Assembly (NCBI GenBank): GCA_013396915.1
Contig: VWZL01002824.1
Span: forward strand, 372,001-436,000
Source: Stercorarius parasiticus
Taxonomy: Eukaryota > Chordata > Aves > Charadriiformes > Stercorariidae
Direction: 5' to 3'
Length of the DNA: 64,000 nt
This document shows, one piece after another, positions 27,429-40,673 of the stretch; positions within the stretch are counted from its first letter, which is position 1, and every line of letters starts with the position of its first letter. The position numbers and the translations under genes are program-made. Below the pieces are notes generated by a model. The model did no database searches, was not told where the DNA came from, and saw nothing but the letters and a program-made list of their open reading frames with translations.

Positions 27429-27538
27429 GGCCCTAATCCTGCAACTCTTATTGATGCCATTATTCCTTATATCTCTGAGCTGTGTCACTGAAGTCAACTG
27501 GAACTTTTGCTTGAGTAATAGTTGCAGAATCAGCCTCA
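27429..27538. repeat. Ancient foldback interspersed repeat (MITE-like)
   Basis: The ends are imperfect inverted copies: ggccctaatcctgcaact at 27429-27446 pairs with agttgcagaatcagcctc at 27520-27537. Between them a tgaagtcaactggaactttt segment matches the TGAAGTCAATGGGA core found in old foldback repeats spread through amniote genomes. The combination is distinctive by pattern recognition, but I cannot name the family. Confidence 0.6.
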
Positions 27539-30149
27539 GTCATTTAAATCGTGATTATCCCTGGAAAACAACTGAAGATTAGCTCTGGTAATCATTTCTT
27601 TGTAGACATCACACAGATTAAAAGCAGATGTTTTATAGAAGTACTTAAGTGTACCTTCCATGCTCTGCAAATGTCATAATCCACAGAAATTTTACTAGCT
27701 TCATTTTCAAAATGAGTTTGCAGCGTTGTTTGTTGATTCGTCCAGTCCAAATATGTACATTGTGAAAGGGTTCGGCTAGTCAGAAGGATATCCTAGCCTA
27801 ATGGTAAACCAAAGTTATGTTTCATTCACTTTGCATCTTTCTTGTCACTTAGAAGGATTTGCAAAGAAAAAGACCGTGAGTAGGTTGTTGATATGACTGA
27901 CGTCAATCGAATGATCAGTTTCTCTCTTTTTGATATGCTGCAGTAAAAAAAGGTTTTGTTTAATTCTGATCATTAATTGACAAAATCCGTACAGAACACG
28001 TCATTCCCGCTTCACAGCTAGCTTTGGTAATTCCTGACTCTGAGTAACAAACAGAATGATAGCGGGAGAGCCTTAGAGACCAACTGTAAAAGCAGAGATA
28101 AATTCAAAGTTATAGCGTTAGACTACGTCCCTATGCCAGGCAAGTTATTTAGCTGGACTTAAGAAATATTGATACTATAGTTTGCACTCTTACTACTTCA
28201 TAGCCTCGTGACACAGTGTGTCACTTGCTGCCTGACCAAAAACATTTTACAAGATACAATATCCTCAGTTAGAAATTACTGTATTCATGAGAAATATTTG
28301 ATTTCTGTGAGTAGTATATATTGCTGTTGTACTTGTGACAGTATGTTTAATTTTTATGGACTCCATTTTCATAATCATTCCATGAATTTGTGGCTAAATC
28401 TCCACATCATAACTTTTCCTTATATTCCATAATTGACTTCATAATGCAACACAAAGATTGCAACCATTTGGAGAGAGAAGTTTTCTCCATCTTCTAGTAA
28501 AAACCTTTAATGTAAATGACTGAGACCAAACCTGCAGCTATTTGCAATGAGGTATTAATCTGGTCTACTTTCTCTTCTTTTAGTTAGAAGCCAAAGATCA
28601 TATAAAAATACTAGGTATGTTTCAAGGAATTTTTAGTAACGCATCCATGTCCACAAATAATAGGCGCAGTCAGCAGATAAACTACAGGATGTGTACACAA
28701 GTAAGGAGGGATTTCTGAAGCCTGCCCTTTATAGTCACAGCAGACTTACAACGTTTCAGTAGATAGTAGCTAGCCCCTTAATCCTCTGTGTCCTTCTCCC
28801 GGACAGCGATATCACATATTCACTCATGTACAAATCCTCCGTATTCTGCTGGCCAGCATTCTTACCCCATAAAAAAGTAGAAGTGATCCCTCTCACTGTT
28901 TATTCAAAGCAGGTGATGAATGTACTGTTTAACATTTAAAGTCCTCAATAATATTGAGAGCCCAAAGCTAGGTTTATAAATGCAGCTATTCACAATTTAA
29001 TGTTCCAAAGACAACATCTGCATGGCATGATTAGGGTGGGATGCTGAGTAAGGGAAGAACACACGCTGCTGGTAGTCCACAAATTTTAGCAATTGTAGAA
29101 CCAGTGATTATGGCTTGCAATCTGGTTAGGCATGGTTAAGTTCATCTGTATTTATTATGGGCAATAGAGGATTTTGAGGAGAAAGTTTGAGGAAGATAAA
29201 ATCATGGGCAGTGAAATGGAAAAAAATGTTAAACTACTTGTCAGAAAAATAGGTGTTTGAGATAGTTACTAGTGGTGCAAATGTGGAAGGGTCACCTTTC
29301 AACTGACAACCCTGTAGGCTGGCCAGATGTTAATGATGAGAGACCTTAAATGAAGACAGAAAAAAAATAAGGGAGGAGAAGATCTAGCTTAAAAATTCTT
29401 TCCTCATCAAGGTAGAAGAATTTCCAAGGTGCAAGACTTGTAGGCATTTTGTCTGAGGTGAGATCACAGTAGTGAAGTTACAAAGTGACCCAGGCTGTCA
29501 GTTGTTTTGGCATTGTAGGCTGAGGTGAAAAGGCTGCATTTTAGGAATTATTGTGCAAGATGTTCATGGTAGTGTGTTCATCAATCACATATGTGAGGCC
29601 TTAGTATTTTTATCACCTTTAGAATTTTGTGCGATGATAAAAAGGTATCAGAGAGAGTAATTTTCATCGCTTACCTAAGGAGACTATATCAGAAAAAAAG
29701 AAAAGGTTTTCCTTTATTCCTTATTATCCCATAGAAGATGATCTTTCTTCAGATGCAGAGCCTCAGTTTCAATTACTTTTTCTAAAATGCTCCTTTTCAA
29801 TGTTCTGCTACCAATTTAAAGAAATAGCATTAATCTCACAATGTATAGAAAATATTTTACAGGAACTGTGTTAAGGTAGTTTCAGGATCTAGAAATAAAA
29901 ATGGAAGAAAAGAAATACTGTCTAGAGATTTAGTCTCTACAGGCACTGTAAGATTGAAGGATATAGCCTTCAATCACTGCCCAATCTATGAAATTAGCAG
30001 ACTTTCAACAGTCCCAAATACGCATATGCCTCCCAAATTTACAAAACTGTTTATGTTTTAATTATGTTTAGGCATTTGGGTATGTCATTATGGCAGCTAT
30101 TTTTTGTAAGATTCTGCTTAGAATAAGAATATGCAATATTCTTATTATT

Positions 30150-30186
30150 AGAGAGAGAAAGAAGAGAGAGAAAGAAAGGAGAGAAA
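30150..30186. repeat. GA-rich purine tract
   Basis: A run of agag and aaag units on the plus strand. The minus-strand open frame across it (30051-30335) is Ser/Phe/Leu-rich because of this composition and is not a gene. Confidence 0.8.
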
Positions 30187-30579
30187 AATTCATTAAATAA
30201 AGATGGGGAAATGTACTCCACTATTAAAAAGTAGAAAGAGCTATTTAGATAAATAATTAACATTGAGTGAATAGAGAGTAAAGACAACATGTGGAAGTGG
30301 CAGAAGGAAGTAGGGAAAAGGAAACGAGAAATCACAGGGACAGCTGAACTTCAGGGGAAAGTTTAACTTTTCTTTTTAGCCTTATTATTATCCAAATCCC
30401 AGACATATGAGATACTTTAGGCTCTTTAGAGTGAGTAAATTTTGTTCTGGGGCACAGTGGGAATTTCACCCACTGAGTGAAGTGGTCTTATAAATGTTAA
30501 CTGTACCTATAATAATAGCTGTATTTTTTCTTTAATTGTAAGAGTGATTTTTTTATTTTTATTTTTTTTTCTGTACTAA

Positions 30580-30662
30580 AGCATCCTGCTTTGAGTAGGA
30601 GCTGGACTGGTGCATCTCAAGAGATCCCTACCAACCTCACCTATACTGTGAACTATTCTGTC
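30580..30662 (+). mobile_element. CR1 LINE 3' tail
   Basis: The segment reads like the CR1 3' end: a cctgctttgag block, then gagctggactggtgcatctc, then a ccctaccaacctcacc block, ending in the ctattctgt tail type that marks CR1 3' termini. Only about 80 bp remain, typical of 5'-truncated CR1 copies. It sits about 245 bp before the Ig exon acceptor in the same orientation as the gene. Confidence 0.75.
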
Positions 30663-30906
30663 AAACCCGTTTTCTGAAGCTGTTCTAGTAATCCTGTAAT
30701 TACCTGGGCCCACACCAATGAAAGAAATACAATCTCTAGAATTCACAACATGGTCATACTAAAGTTTGTGGGCATGTTTTTTATATTACTGCTTTAATGT
30801 TAAGATCTAGGAAGCTAGAATTGTATACAATTGGTTCACTATATTTAGGAGAGGAATTCATTGTGAGGGGTTTTTTTCCTATTGTTTTGTTTCATTTTCC
30901 CTGCAG

Positions 30907-31120
30907 CTGGGCCTCTGGAACTTCCTCTTTTTGAGCTGATCCCATCACAACGACAAGTGGTTTTTCATGGAGACCGCTTGCCGTTTCAGTGTACTGCCAC
31001 ATACGTTGACAACACCACCCAAGTACATTGGTACCATGCTGGTCGTCTGATCGAAACAGATGAAGAGCGTGGCATATTTGTGGAGGACAGCATCATTCAT
31101 GACTGCTGCTTAATTACACG
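30907..31120 (+). CDS. ADGRA2: ADGRA2-like exon: immunoglobulin domain, first part
   Basis: This 214-nt exon (phase 1 in, phase 2 out) encodes the linker after the LRR cap and the first two-thirds of an Ig domain. Readable blocks are LELPLFELIPSQRQVVF, GDRLPFQC (first Ig cysteine), QVHWYH (the conserved strand C tryptophan), ETDEERGIFVE and IIHDCCLIT. HWYH and IIHDC are ADGRA2-like, whereas TDE-GIFVE is ADGRA3-like. NTT is a potential N-glycosylation site. The CC pair is unusual: in the human proteins, as remembered, one cysteine is present here (HDCT in ADGRA2, HNCS in ADGRA3). The acceptor ttccctgcag is strong; the donor gtaacg is weaker than its neighbours. The final Arg codon is split, two bases here and one in the next exon. 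Confidence 0.92.
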
Positions 31121-33143
31121 GTAACGTATACCCCTTGTAATAGTCAGACTTGTAGACAAGGTGAACAGATGCAGCACTTGCAATAAGCTTCATTAAAACA
31201 TGCATCAGGAGTAGTTTTATTGAAAAACTGAACTTATAATAGCTTCAGTAGCATATGAGAGTGATTTACAGCCAAACTACTACTTCCTGACACTATCTAG
31301 AAGATTGATCTACCCTAGTGATCTGCCTGTGAAGAACTATTAATTTAAAAGCCTTGGATTAATTTTTGTAGGCTCCAATATACTGGATCCTTTATTCTTC
31401 AGTTAAGTAATCTCATATTTGTTTATTATTAAAATATTTCTCAACTTTCTGCGACTTTTACCATCTGTGTGCCTCTGTGTGCTTGACAGACAGAGATCTA
31501 TAGAAACTTTCGCCAATGTGAAAAATGCAAGAGGAATAAATTAGAATAGGCTTCCATAAAAGAAGTAACAACTAATATTTGGCAATGACCATATTGTTCC
31601 AGTTTTGCTTCAGTTTTCCCTTTTAAATCTTATTTAATAAATATTATAAATCTCTCAGTTTATTTTTTGTTTTCATCATAGAGTATGGGCTTGTCAGTAA
31701 AAGCTGCTATGGTGTTGTGCACGTCCTTTTGTCCTTTGCCAATTTCCATCATTGATCAAAAGAAGAGTCTGATTCTGTGTGTCTGTTTTGCCTTTCTCTT
31801 TGTAGAAGATGGAGTGAAAATAGCTATGCTAATTATCTCTGGAGCATCATTAACATCTTTTCACTCAACCAGTTTCTATTAATATAATTGACCTGAAACG
31901 CTTCTTGAACTATCAAATGAAAGTTATGAAGGGAGTCAAATTAATTCCTCTCCACTGGGGTCCTATGGCTTTATTGATTTTAATTTTGTCTGCTCACTGA
32001 TTATTTGAACCCTTTTGGAGTCCTACAGATCTAGAGGCGCAGCCCTGCCCTATTCTCACAGCTACTGGCTTTCTTCTAATACCAACATCTATAGCTGTAG
32101 CGGATACTGAAAAAGACTGTTAGAGCAATTACTATAGAACAAATACAATTAGAGACAAGTGCATGAGCTATTATATACCTGACGAGTCACTTAAATTAAA
32201 GCATGTTCTTCTTATATCCATGATATCAAAATTAGAGGACATGCTGTTAATCACCTCATCATATTTTTCAAATGAATTATATTTTGCACGGTATAAGCAA
32301 TTTGTAGAGCATAGTAATGAACTGAAATAAATAGTCTAAAATCGTTAAGATTTTTCAAAATAGCTATCCTTTCTAAAAAGCTAGTTTAGAAGTAGCTTGA
32401 CAGACTTTTACCTTATATTGCTTAATTTCTGCCAGACTATAAAATAAAAATTATTGTCTACCACAGTAACGTTTTAAGAAGTATGGTTGATCTGCTACCT
32501 ACTTTGTTTACTGTGCCATTAAATAGGTGACCTTGATGCTCATGTTGTGGTATGCACTGGGACCAGGTATTCAGAAAGAATATTCCCTAAATACATCATC
32601 ATATTTGCTGTTACAGACTGGAAAAATACTCGGACTTGTCCAAGTTATGTGATACAGACTGTCAAAATGAGATAAAATATTTTTTGAATTAAAATCTTTA
32701 AAGGGCTTTTTAAAAGTGTACAACATGTTAACTGCTCATTTATTTGAGCTATATGTTTCACTTCACAATATAGTAGGGCATCAACACTGCGTTTACTGTA
32801 AGGCATGGTCCTTATCCAGTCAAATATGCTAATACTCAAGCAGTCATTCCTCTGCCTTGTTCAAGGGGCTGATCAAAACTAACTTACTAAAGGCATGAGA
32901 GACCTTGATTTTGAAACTAGCTTGTAAAATCCATACTGTTTTGAAGTTAATTATTTTTTTAATATAAATTTTAGAGATCTATTGTCTCTTCATGTTGAAA
33001 ATGAGAAAACAATGGCCAAGTTATGATTGTAAAAACTCTCTTAAGTATTTCTTAATTTTACTCCCATCATCATGACCATGTATACTATAACTCCATTTAT
33101 ATCATTATTATTATTATTACATGTTAAAATTATATGTAATAGC

Positions 33144-33205
33144 ATGCTTGTTACATGTTACAATAGTATGTATTAATATGCTTGTTACGTGGTATTACAC
33201 ACTAA
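33144..33205. repeat. Imperfect 34-bp tandem duplication
   Basis: The phrase atgcttgttac begins at 33144 and again at 33178, each followed by a related g-t-rich/tta segment. It lies directly after an ATT run and is probably slippage-derived. Confidence 0.55.
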
Positions 33206-36200
33206 TTTGTGATAGTTCTTAAGGCTAAATGACAGTTGTATGAAGCACTGTGAGACATCAGAAAGACTATGCCTCCCTGAGGTTATCATATGTTAAGTAT
33301 AGGATTTGGAGTAAAAATAAAGGTAATTTAAAATCTGTTCTTAGTGTCATATTTTGCCTTCCTATACCTACTCTTTAGAGCAAATGTCCACTGTCTGTGG
33401 CTTTCTGTGATTGCACTGAAGGACAGGCTTTGGCTTGTGCTCCTTAGCAATTTAAAGATTTCTGAAGCTAGTTTTGAACAAAGAGGTGTAGTCCTGTTTC
33501 AAAAGCTGCTTATTCAAACATTTTTAGATGGTTATTTTATTGGGTAGTTCCAGATATTTCTGGACATGGATTTACAACACAAATATCATACTAAACCCTT
33601 CTGTTTTATTAACTGGCACAGTAGAAGGATAAAATATCCAAATGTGTATTTTTTGTCTCCTATGATAAAGCAGAATAAACTAAAATAAATGTTTTTGTTA
33701 CAATAATTAAACTAAAGTTTTGAACTGTATTCCGGCCCGTGACATTTTTCTTGGCAAAGAATATTCCCTTATAGGAGATCTTGAGAAGGTGTTTTCAATT
33801 CTGCTGCTAGCTCACATTTACCATTTCTTGCCAATGATAATAATATTTGATTTTGCTCATGTTGAATTTTCTGTCATTATGCCTGTGTATAAATGTCATA
33901 GTCCTACATGAAAATGTAAATGTGATGTGGAACTAATTTCATAGCATCTGTGAATGGATCTAGCTGAAATTGTTACTTGTGTTTCCATGAAGACAGCCTG
34001 ATTTCTTAAGCCTGGAATATTGGATTATCAATTTGATCACAGTTAAGTGTCAATGAAACATTCCGTATTGCTGAAGCCACATAGAAGGCAGATTATGTAT
34101 GACTCTCTGCAGCACAGCATATTTCCCAGCTTCCCCACTGTTCCCTTTCAGTGTTTGGAGAGACTAGCAGGACAGTTATTAGAATATTAAACTAAAAAAG
34201 GAAAATATTTTAGTGTTATGAAGCAAGCAACTCTGCAGTAGGAGAGAGACTTTAATTTTCAGGAAGTTTTTTATTTACCACATAGACTATAATGACAATT
34301 TAAAAGTCTTTTTAGTTCTATTCTGTAAATACTTGTGTAGAATGTTTAACAGTGCTTATGCCTCTGACAACTGCAATGGCTGCTCTGGGACCATTACAGT
34401 TCACAAGTGCTCTTTCTGAAAACATTAAACTGTGCAGAAAGTTAAGAACCCATAAAAAGGCGTGCTACAACTGGAGAAACTATCATGCTCCCAACTAAAC
34501 CTAGGACAGCAGGTGCTAGTATCAGAAGTGTTTTTCAGATGTAATTTTTGTTAGGTTATATAGATAGGTTTGCCCCTGGAAATACAGATTATTAGGTCTC
34601 AACTGTGATCCCCCACAAATAGCATTTTTCTCTTAAATTCTGTCGTATTTCAGTTTTCTAAATGTGGCTGCCAAATGCAGGTATTTTGGTGGTTTTTTTT
34701 AAAGAAAAGGTAAGCTTAAGAACCTGTAGGTATTTTAAAGAATGTAGTTCTTCCTTACATGTTGACAACAGTCAATACCAATATGGGATGGTTAAAAGTA
34801 AATTATGAAAGAAATAGTAATCTTTGAGATAAGAGAATATGGACCTACAGCTGATCCTTTAGGTGTAGTAAGGTTAGGGGCAACACTAAGAAAACCGATT
34901 TATAATTTACACATAAAATAGGTATATTCATTTCTGAAAGCTGCTTTTAGAGGCATACGTTTATGTGAAAATCTCCAAAACTTCCATCTGCAAAAGAAAT
35001 GTCTGATAGCAAGGTAGAGTTTCAAATCATGATCTGTTTGTACTGTAACAGTGAAGAAACAAGGAAAGAAATAAAAAGGAATGAAATGTTGTGGATTAAA
35101 TATTTTGATCATAATTTTTGTAATCTAAAGGGGGGGCTGAGTCCAATTAATAATTTTTAAGTGTTTGAAATGATGACTGCAGCTATTAGTAAAGAATTTG
35201 GCTGAGACAGTTTTACTAAAAGAATAAGGATTGTTTACGATATGATTATTGAAAGAAAATCAGTTCCAGGAGTAGACAGGTGGTATCATGACAAGTTTGA
35301 GATCCAGGCAGGCATTCTGTATAAGAAAGAACAGAAGACTTCCAGAACTTCTGGGAGAAAGGCAGAAATTCTATGCCTGTTTTTTGTGGAAAGGATCCAA
35401 ATGACCCCTGAACTCTCTTAACAGTTTGTGGTAAGAATACATCTGGAAAAGATATGAAGCAAGCGGTAGTGGTTTGGACTGATATTAGGTGAAGAACAGT
35501 CTGAAAATGGTATTTCGCTGATGAGTGTGTTGCTGGGTTGGATACACAATTGGAAGTTCAGATACGTGCCAAATCATGGCAGAATATTGGAGATTCACAC
35601 CACACAAGATTAACAAAAATTAATGTTAGAACAGGTCTAAAGAATCTGATTCAGATCTTTTATAATCGCTTTGTGTTCTGCTGTCATGAGCATTTGGAGA
35701 TGAGCAGCTCAAGGTCATACTGAGAGAACCCCAGGGAAATCAGCAGAAATTTAGTGTTGATATTTTGTTGGTTCACCTAATTGACTCTGTTTGACCTTTA
35801 GTTGTTGAGCAGTTAGGAAAAAAATGAAGCAAAATAACCATTTAAATTGTAAATCAATGTTTCTGTATTGTTTTGAGATTACTTTAAACCCCGTGGTCAA
35901 TGGTCTACAGCTTACTTCAGGCACTGTAGGCAGCAAAGGATTAGTGACAGATGCACCTTTACCAGCAACGTTCTAATGTATCAAACAGGAAGATAATATT
36001 TAAAATTATTGCAGAATATTATGAAATGCACAGGCTAAGGGTTTCATTAACTGAGATTAAGAGTTTCTTCATGTGAATTAATTCGGAAGATTAATTAAAT
36101 TTAGGCCTTTTCTCTAAAAATCTTTCAATTATCTGAATAAAACCCAGTGAAAGTTTTACTACTGATCAGTTTGGGGAATAATTTAAAATATAACCTGTGG

Positions 36201-39200
36201 AAAAGTATACCAATGCTATGAAAAGCAAAAGCAGCAACTACGATACCCTCTACCATTAAAGAAATAGACAATTCTGTAAGAATCGTGCTGTGCCATAAAA
36301 ACTGTAGGCTTAGTTTGGGTAACTGCTTATTGAAACACGATTGAGAAATAGGTATTCCACAGCAAATATGTGTAAGCGTTTTTGTCTGATAGAATTAAAA
36401 AACCCTAGAAAAATAGTAAGTCGGAACTATAAAAAGTTTTGACGGAGTCCTTCTTGAAGAGCTTTAAGAGTACCCTTTTTGTGATGTTGAGACCAGATTA
36501 ACAAGATGCTTTGAACTAAATGTTGACCTCTCTCTCCATCTCTGCTTATTTCCTGCAGCTATGTATGGGTCCATCCAGTCACACCGCTGAAATGAAATGT
36601 TAAGCTCAGTATTAAGAACAAAAATTTGCACTCCCTCCCCTTCCACCCTCCTAAAGGGGGAATCAATAGGGCTTTGATTTGACTTTTTAGGGCCAGAATG
36701 ATTTTAATGTGGTCCTTCAAACAGCTGCAGCTATACAGCTGAGGAGATGCTGCACTGCAGCAGCAGTTTGGAGTGAACATCCAAGGACTGGCTTTTTCTA
36801 AATTACTTTTGCTGTCAACACCAGTGTAAGGTATAATTATACATTTTCTCTCAGTCCAGGCAGTAGTTTGTAACCCTGTGCATCACCTGTGATTATCAGA
36901 GCAATTCTGACTTATGTCCAGACTCTGATGTGCACCTTCTACCAAGACAATCACCCTAGATACTGAAGCAAACCTTTTCTTTAAAGCAAAACATGTTAGA
37001 AATATTAAAACAAATAACTGAATTACTTTTTATGTTTCATATATTTCAATCTGTTCAATGTAGAGAACATGTTGTAGGACATATTCCTTATGGAGTTAGA
37101 GAAAGCTTTTTTACTCCATTAGCATGCTGGAATTCCATGAAAATAGGTCCCAGCCCCACCCGTTCTTTCCTCCTACAGGATAAAAGAACCCTATTTTTAA
37201 TTGTTTAAAGTATTTTGATTGGATGACTCCTGGCCATCACAAAATAAAGTTTACAGTGTTGGAGATACACTAGCTACTTGAGAAAGAGTAGAGATTTTTC
37301 CTGAAGTTCTTATGTAGCAATCTGCTATGTCTTACCTCCTTTTTAGATCTTCCCAAATTTCTTGCAAGTCAGCAAATAAAACAGGTTAGTATTCTAGCCC
37401 TAATACACAATTAGTCTATGCCATAAAGTATTCATTAAATAACTGATTTCTGCATTTGTAACATCACCACTCACTAGAGAGAGTGGGAAATTCTGTCAGA
37501 GTGCATTGACAAATAATTTGAAATCGTAAAATCAATGTAGTAGTTTTTTACTTTGTTTTCTTTTGTGTGTTGTTTAGAGTTTTTGTGTGGGTGCTTGGTT
37601 TTGGGGTTTGTTTTTTTTTGCTGATCTCAGTGGCACGTAATCAAATAATCATGAATTGTCATAAGTAGGTTAACACTTGTGAATCGTCTGGGAAATACTT
37701 TAAAAGCTTTTTATGCAATTTTGGCTATTGGACTGATTGTCACAGTGTTATTTTTGTCTAAGAACCTCAGATAGTGTACGGATCACAAGAGTTATGCTAA
37801 TGAAATAAAGCTTTCTCTGGATATAACATTGCAGCGTACAGACTACTTAAGGGCAGATGAAAGGCATGCTGCAGGTGTAGCACCATTTCCCCAGAAGACT
37901 GCAGTTGTATACACCCTGCAGTCAAGCAGTTTGCTGGTAGAACAAAATTAATAACAATAAACACATTTGAGCATCCCCAAACCTTTCACCAACTGACAAA
38001 GCAGCTCGATGATAGACAACTGATTCATGAAGTACTTTAAATAAGCCCTGGCCCAGGTGTACTCTCTTCAGATAGCTTTAAAGCACTGTGCTGTCACAGA
38101 CCTGCCAGGTGCCTGAAGATTTCTCCAGCAACTAGAGTGCTCTAGAGCTGTTGATACCTTTTTTTCTTTTTCCCCCTCCCCACTTTACGTTCTCAGCTAG
38201 CCAGACTGGCATGTATTGACTCTAGGATGGTGGGAGTATGAAGATAAATGCAAACATCTTTATGCACACCCCTCGATGCAGCACAGTAGCGGGTAGTCTG
38301 TCTCTACCTGACAAGCTCAATGAGAGAGAAAAGGATCATAGGAGAAACCAAACTTATTGTGGTGTGTTGTAGAGCTATTTAGATTTCTGACTCAGTTTCT
38401 CAAGGTGATTTGGTTTAGTCACTCTTAGTAGTATTTGTTTTCTCAATTTTAAGAAACAAATTGATGGCATATAAGTATAGGTCACAGGTTCTTATAGAAA
38501 ACACATCTTGCTTTTGGGCAAATGTTTACATAACAAACAGATAATATTAGCCTGTGAAAATATTTTTGAACATTTGCATTTCAGTCAAAGTAATTTGAGC
38601 AATACAAAGGAAAATAAAGCGAGATGGTTTACTAACGGACATATAGGTCTTTTCTCCCATCTTGGAAGTAGGTATTTAGGTATTTCTTTTTTTTTCTTTT
38701 TGGTCAGTATCTTGTCATTAGAATTTGGTCCTTTCCGTTCACATCTCTGAGGTCCAATCCAACTGTTGCCATGGTCCAAACATACTGATGTGAACAAATT
38801 AGCTGATAAATAAGTTATAGTAAAAGTATGTTATATAGCACGTTATGTTTCTTGGGTAGCTACAGATGGCATTAAATGGTAAGTTATGCTTTGGTTTTAT
38901 ATTCAATCAGAAGAAACAGAAAATCATGTGTATTGAATTTCCTATGTGTATGACAAATTGATTACACCTGAAAATATTTGTGAGACATGTAGCATGAAAT
39001 GAGTACCAACTTTAATCTTTAATCTTCCTTTTCTCTTGCTGTTGCCTGGACACAAGCTTTCTTTAAAGGCCACCAGCCTTCTAAAGCTGTTTCTTTCATG
39101 GGTAAATAAGTAATTTTGTCAGAGAGATCGGACTAGCAATTTAAGTTCAGATAAAGTGCCTAGATTTACACATTCTCTCTTAATTTTTCATGTTTTAACC

Positions 39201-40658
39201 TTATATCCCCTGTGAAAGGCTATATTCCAAGCAGCAGTGTACTCTGGAGACCAACACTCATTTTTAAAATTCTGTGTTAGTATTAATAATTTAAGGTGGT
39301 ATGGGTTGGAGGCAGGTTATGCAGGCCTTCTGTCCGAACTGCAGAAAGGCTTTTGCTATTTATCTGTCTGAAGAAGAATATGAGGAAACCTACATGTTAT
39401 CTGTGTTTGAGTAATTAATTTTTATTTTTCTCCAGGAAGGGCAGTTGGTTCTTTCCAAGTCTTGCAGGAACTCAAGTCAGACTTGAAAGCTTTTATTGTA
39501 GAAGGCCAATCAAAATATGGTGTTAAAGTCTCCTCTTTATTTGTTACTCTGTTTCCTGGCATGCAAATGACTGCTGGGGCATACAGTAAATGTCACTAAG
39601 GTATTACTTCAGGACATGGTTGAGTAACTTTGCATAATGAGACCTACTTCTGATTGTCTAATTAGTTATGCATAGCTGTAGCAATGCAAAATCATGCCTC
39701 AAATAGAAATCTATTGTCATGGGTTACTTGATTACACAAGTATGACTTCCGCCTGCATTATGGTTCCTCTCTTTATAATGACCAATGCCACAGGCTTCTA
39801 TTGACTATTTATACAACTTTTTGATGCAATTGCATCAGCTGTACATTTTAGTTAATTTTTCAGTATGCCAGTCATCATATTTGAAAAAGGGGTCCTACCA
39901 TGCATGAAATTTCCCAGTACAAAGAAGAAACGTGTATTCTCCTTCTTCCTTTCAATGTTTTTACTGAGAAGGCCACTATAATTTCAAAAGAAAACTTGAG
40001 AAAAGCTTGCTAGTCATCCTTTTGTTCTCATCAGGCAGAAATCTTCATATTCAGTTTGCCTTGACACCATCTCGTTAATGTCTGACTTCTTGGTAGGTCA
40101 AAAATTTCCACAAAAGTAGCAACTATCACACCTCTGAGGAGTGGGATGTGATTGCTAATGTAGAGGGAGTAGGAACTCTTTCTGACTCATACTCCATCCT
40201 TAGGAAAGCTGCATCGTAGAGGCAAGATCGTTTCATTTCTGGCCTGACATTTATTAGCTTCTGTGAGATAAGATAATCAAGAAGAGCATAAAAGGTACCG
40301 TCTTCTCTTAATTCTGTTCTGCTCTTGTCAGGCTCCTAAACCAGAGAGTCCTGCCATGTTCTCAGGTCACAGGAGAGTACTTGCCTTTTATCAAGACTTG
40401 TTGCCGCGGCCAAGAGAGATCAAGAATGCCTTTCTACTAAGAGTAAGAAAACAAGGGAACTTCTAGGCATGCTAATGTAAAAGTGCCAAGACTTAAAACA
40501 TGTAACTGACCTACTAGAAAATTTTATGAAGAGGTTTAAAATTCTGTGCGGGCCCAGCATTTCTTTTTGGTCTGCTAGGACTGTGGAGTTGGCTAGGACT
40601 GTAAGTGGAGAAGATGGTGAAGGATCAAGTTGACTGCTTTTTTTGAGAATTAAAAGAC

Positions 40659-40673
40659 TTTTTTTTTTTTTTA
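40659..40673. repeat. Poly-T run
   Basis: T run of about 15 in intron; no retroposon body recognised on the minus strand. Confidence 0.7.

Larger units (their letters stand above)
14934..30906 (+). other. Large intron between LRR-cap and Ig exons
   Basis: About 16 kb, the largest intron here, with donor gtgagc and acceptor ttccctgcag. It holds AT-rich simple sequence with a short duplication (15141-15240), a decayed minisatellite of about 30 bp period (16320-16560), a pyrimidine tandem repeat (20419-20476), TG and CA microsatellites (26336-26353 and 27050-27082), an ancient foldback repeat (27429-27538), a purine tract (30150-30186) and a CR1 tail (30580-30662). The remainder is unique AT-rich sequence. 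Open frames up to 125 codons (18261-18638) show no domain and no splice context matching the receptor. Confidence 0.6.

Noticed and set aside
30051..30335. 94-codon minus-strand frame rich in Ser/Phe/Leu
   Set aside because: It is produced by the GA-rich purine tract and has no recognisable domain.
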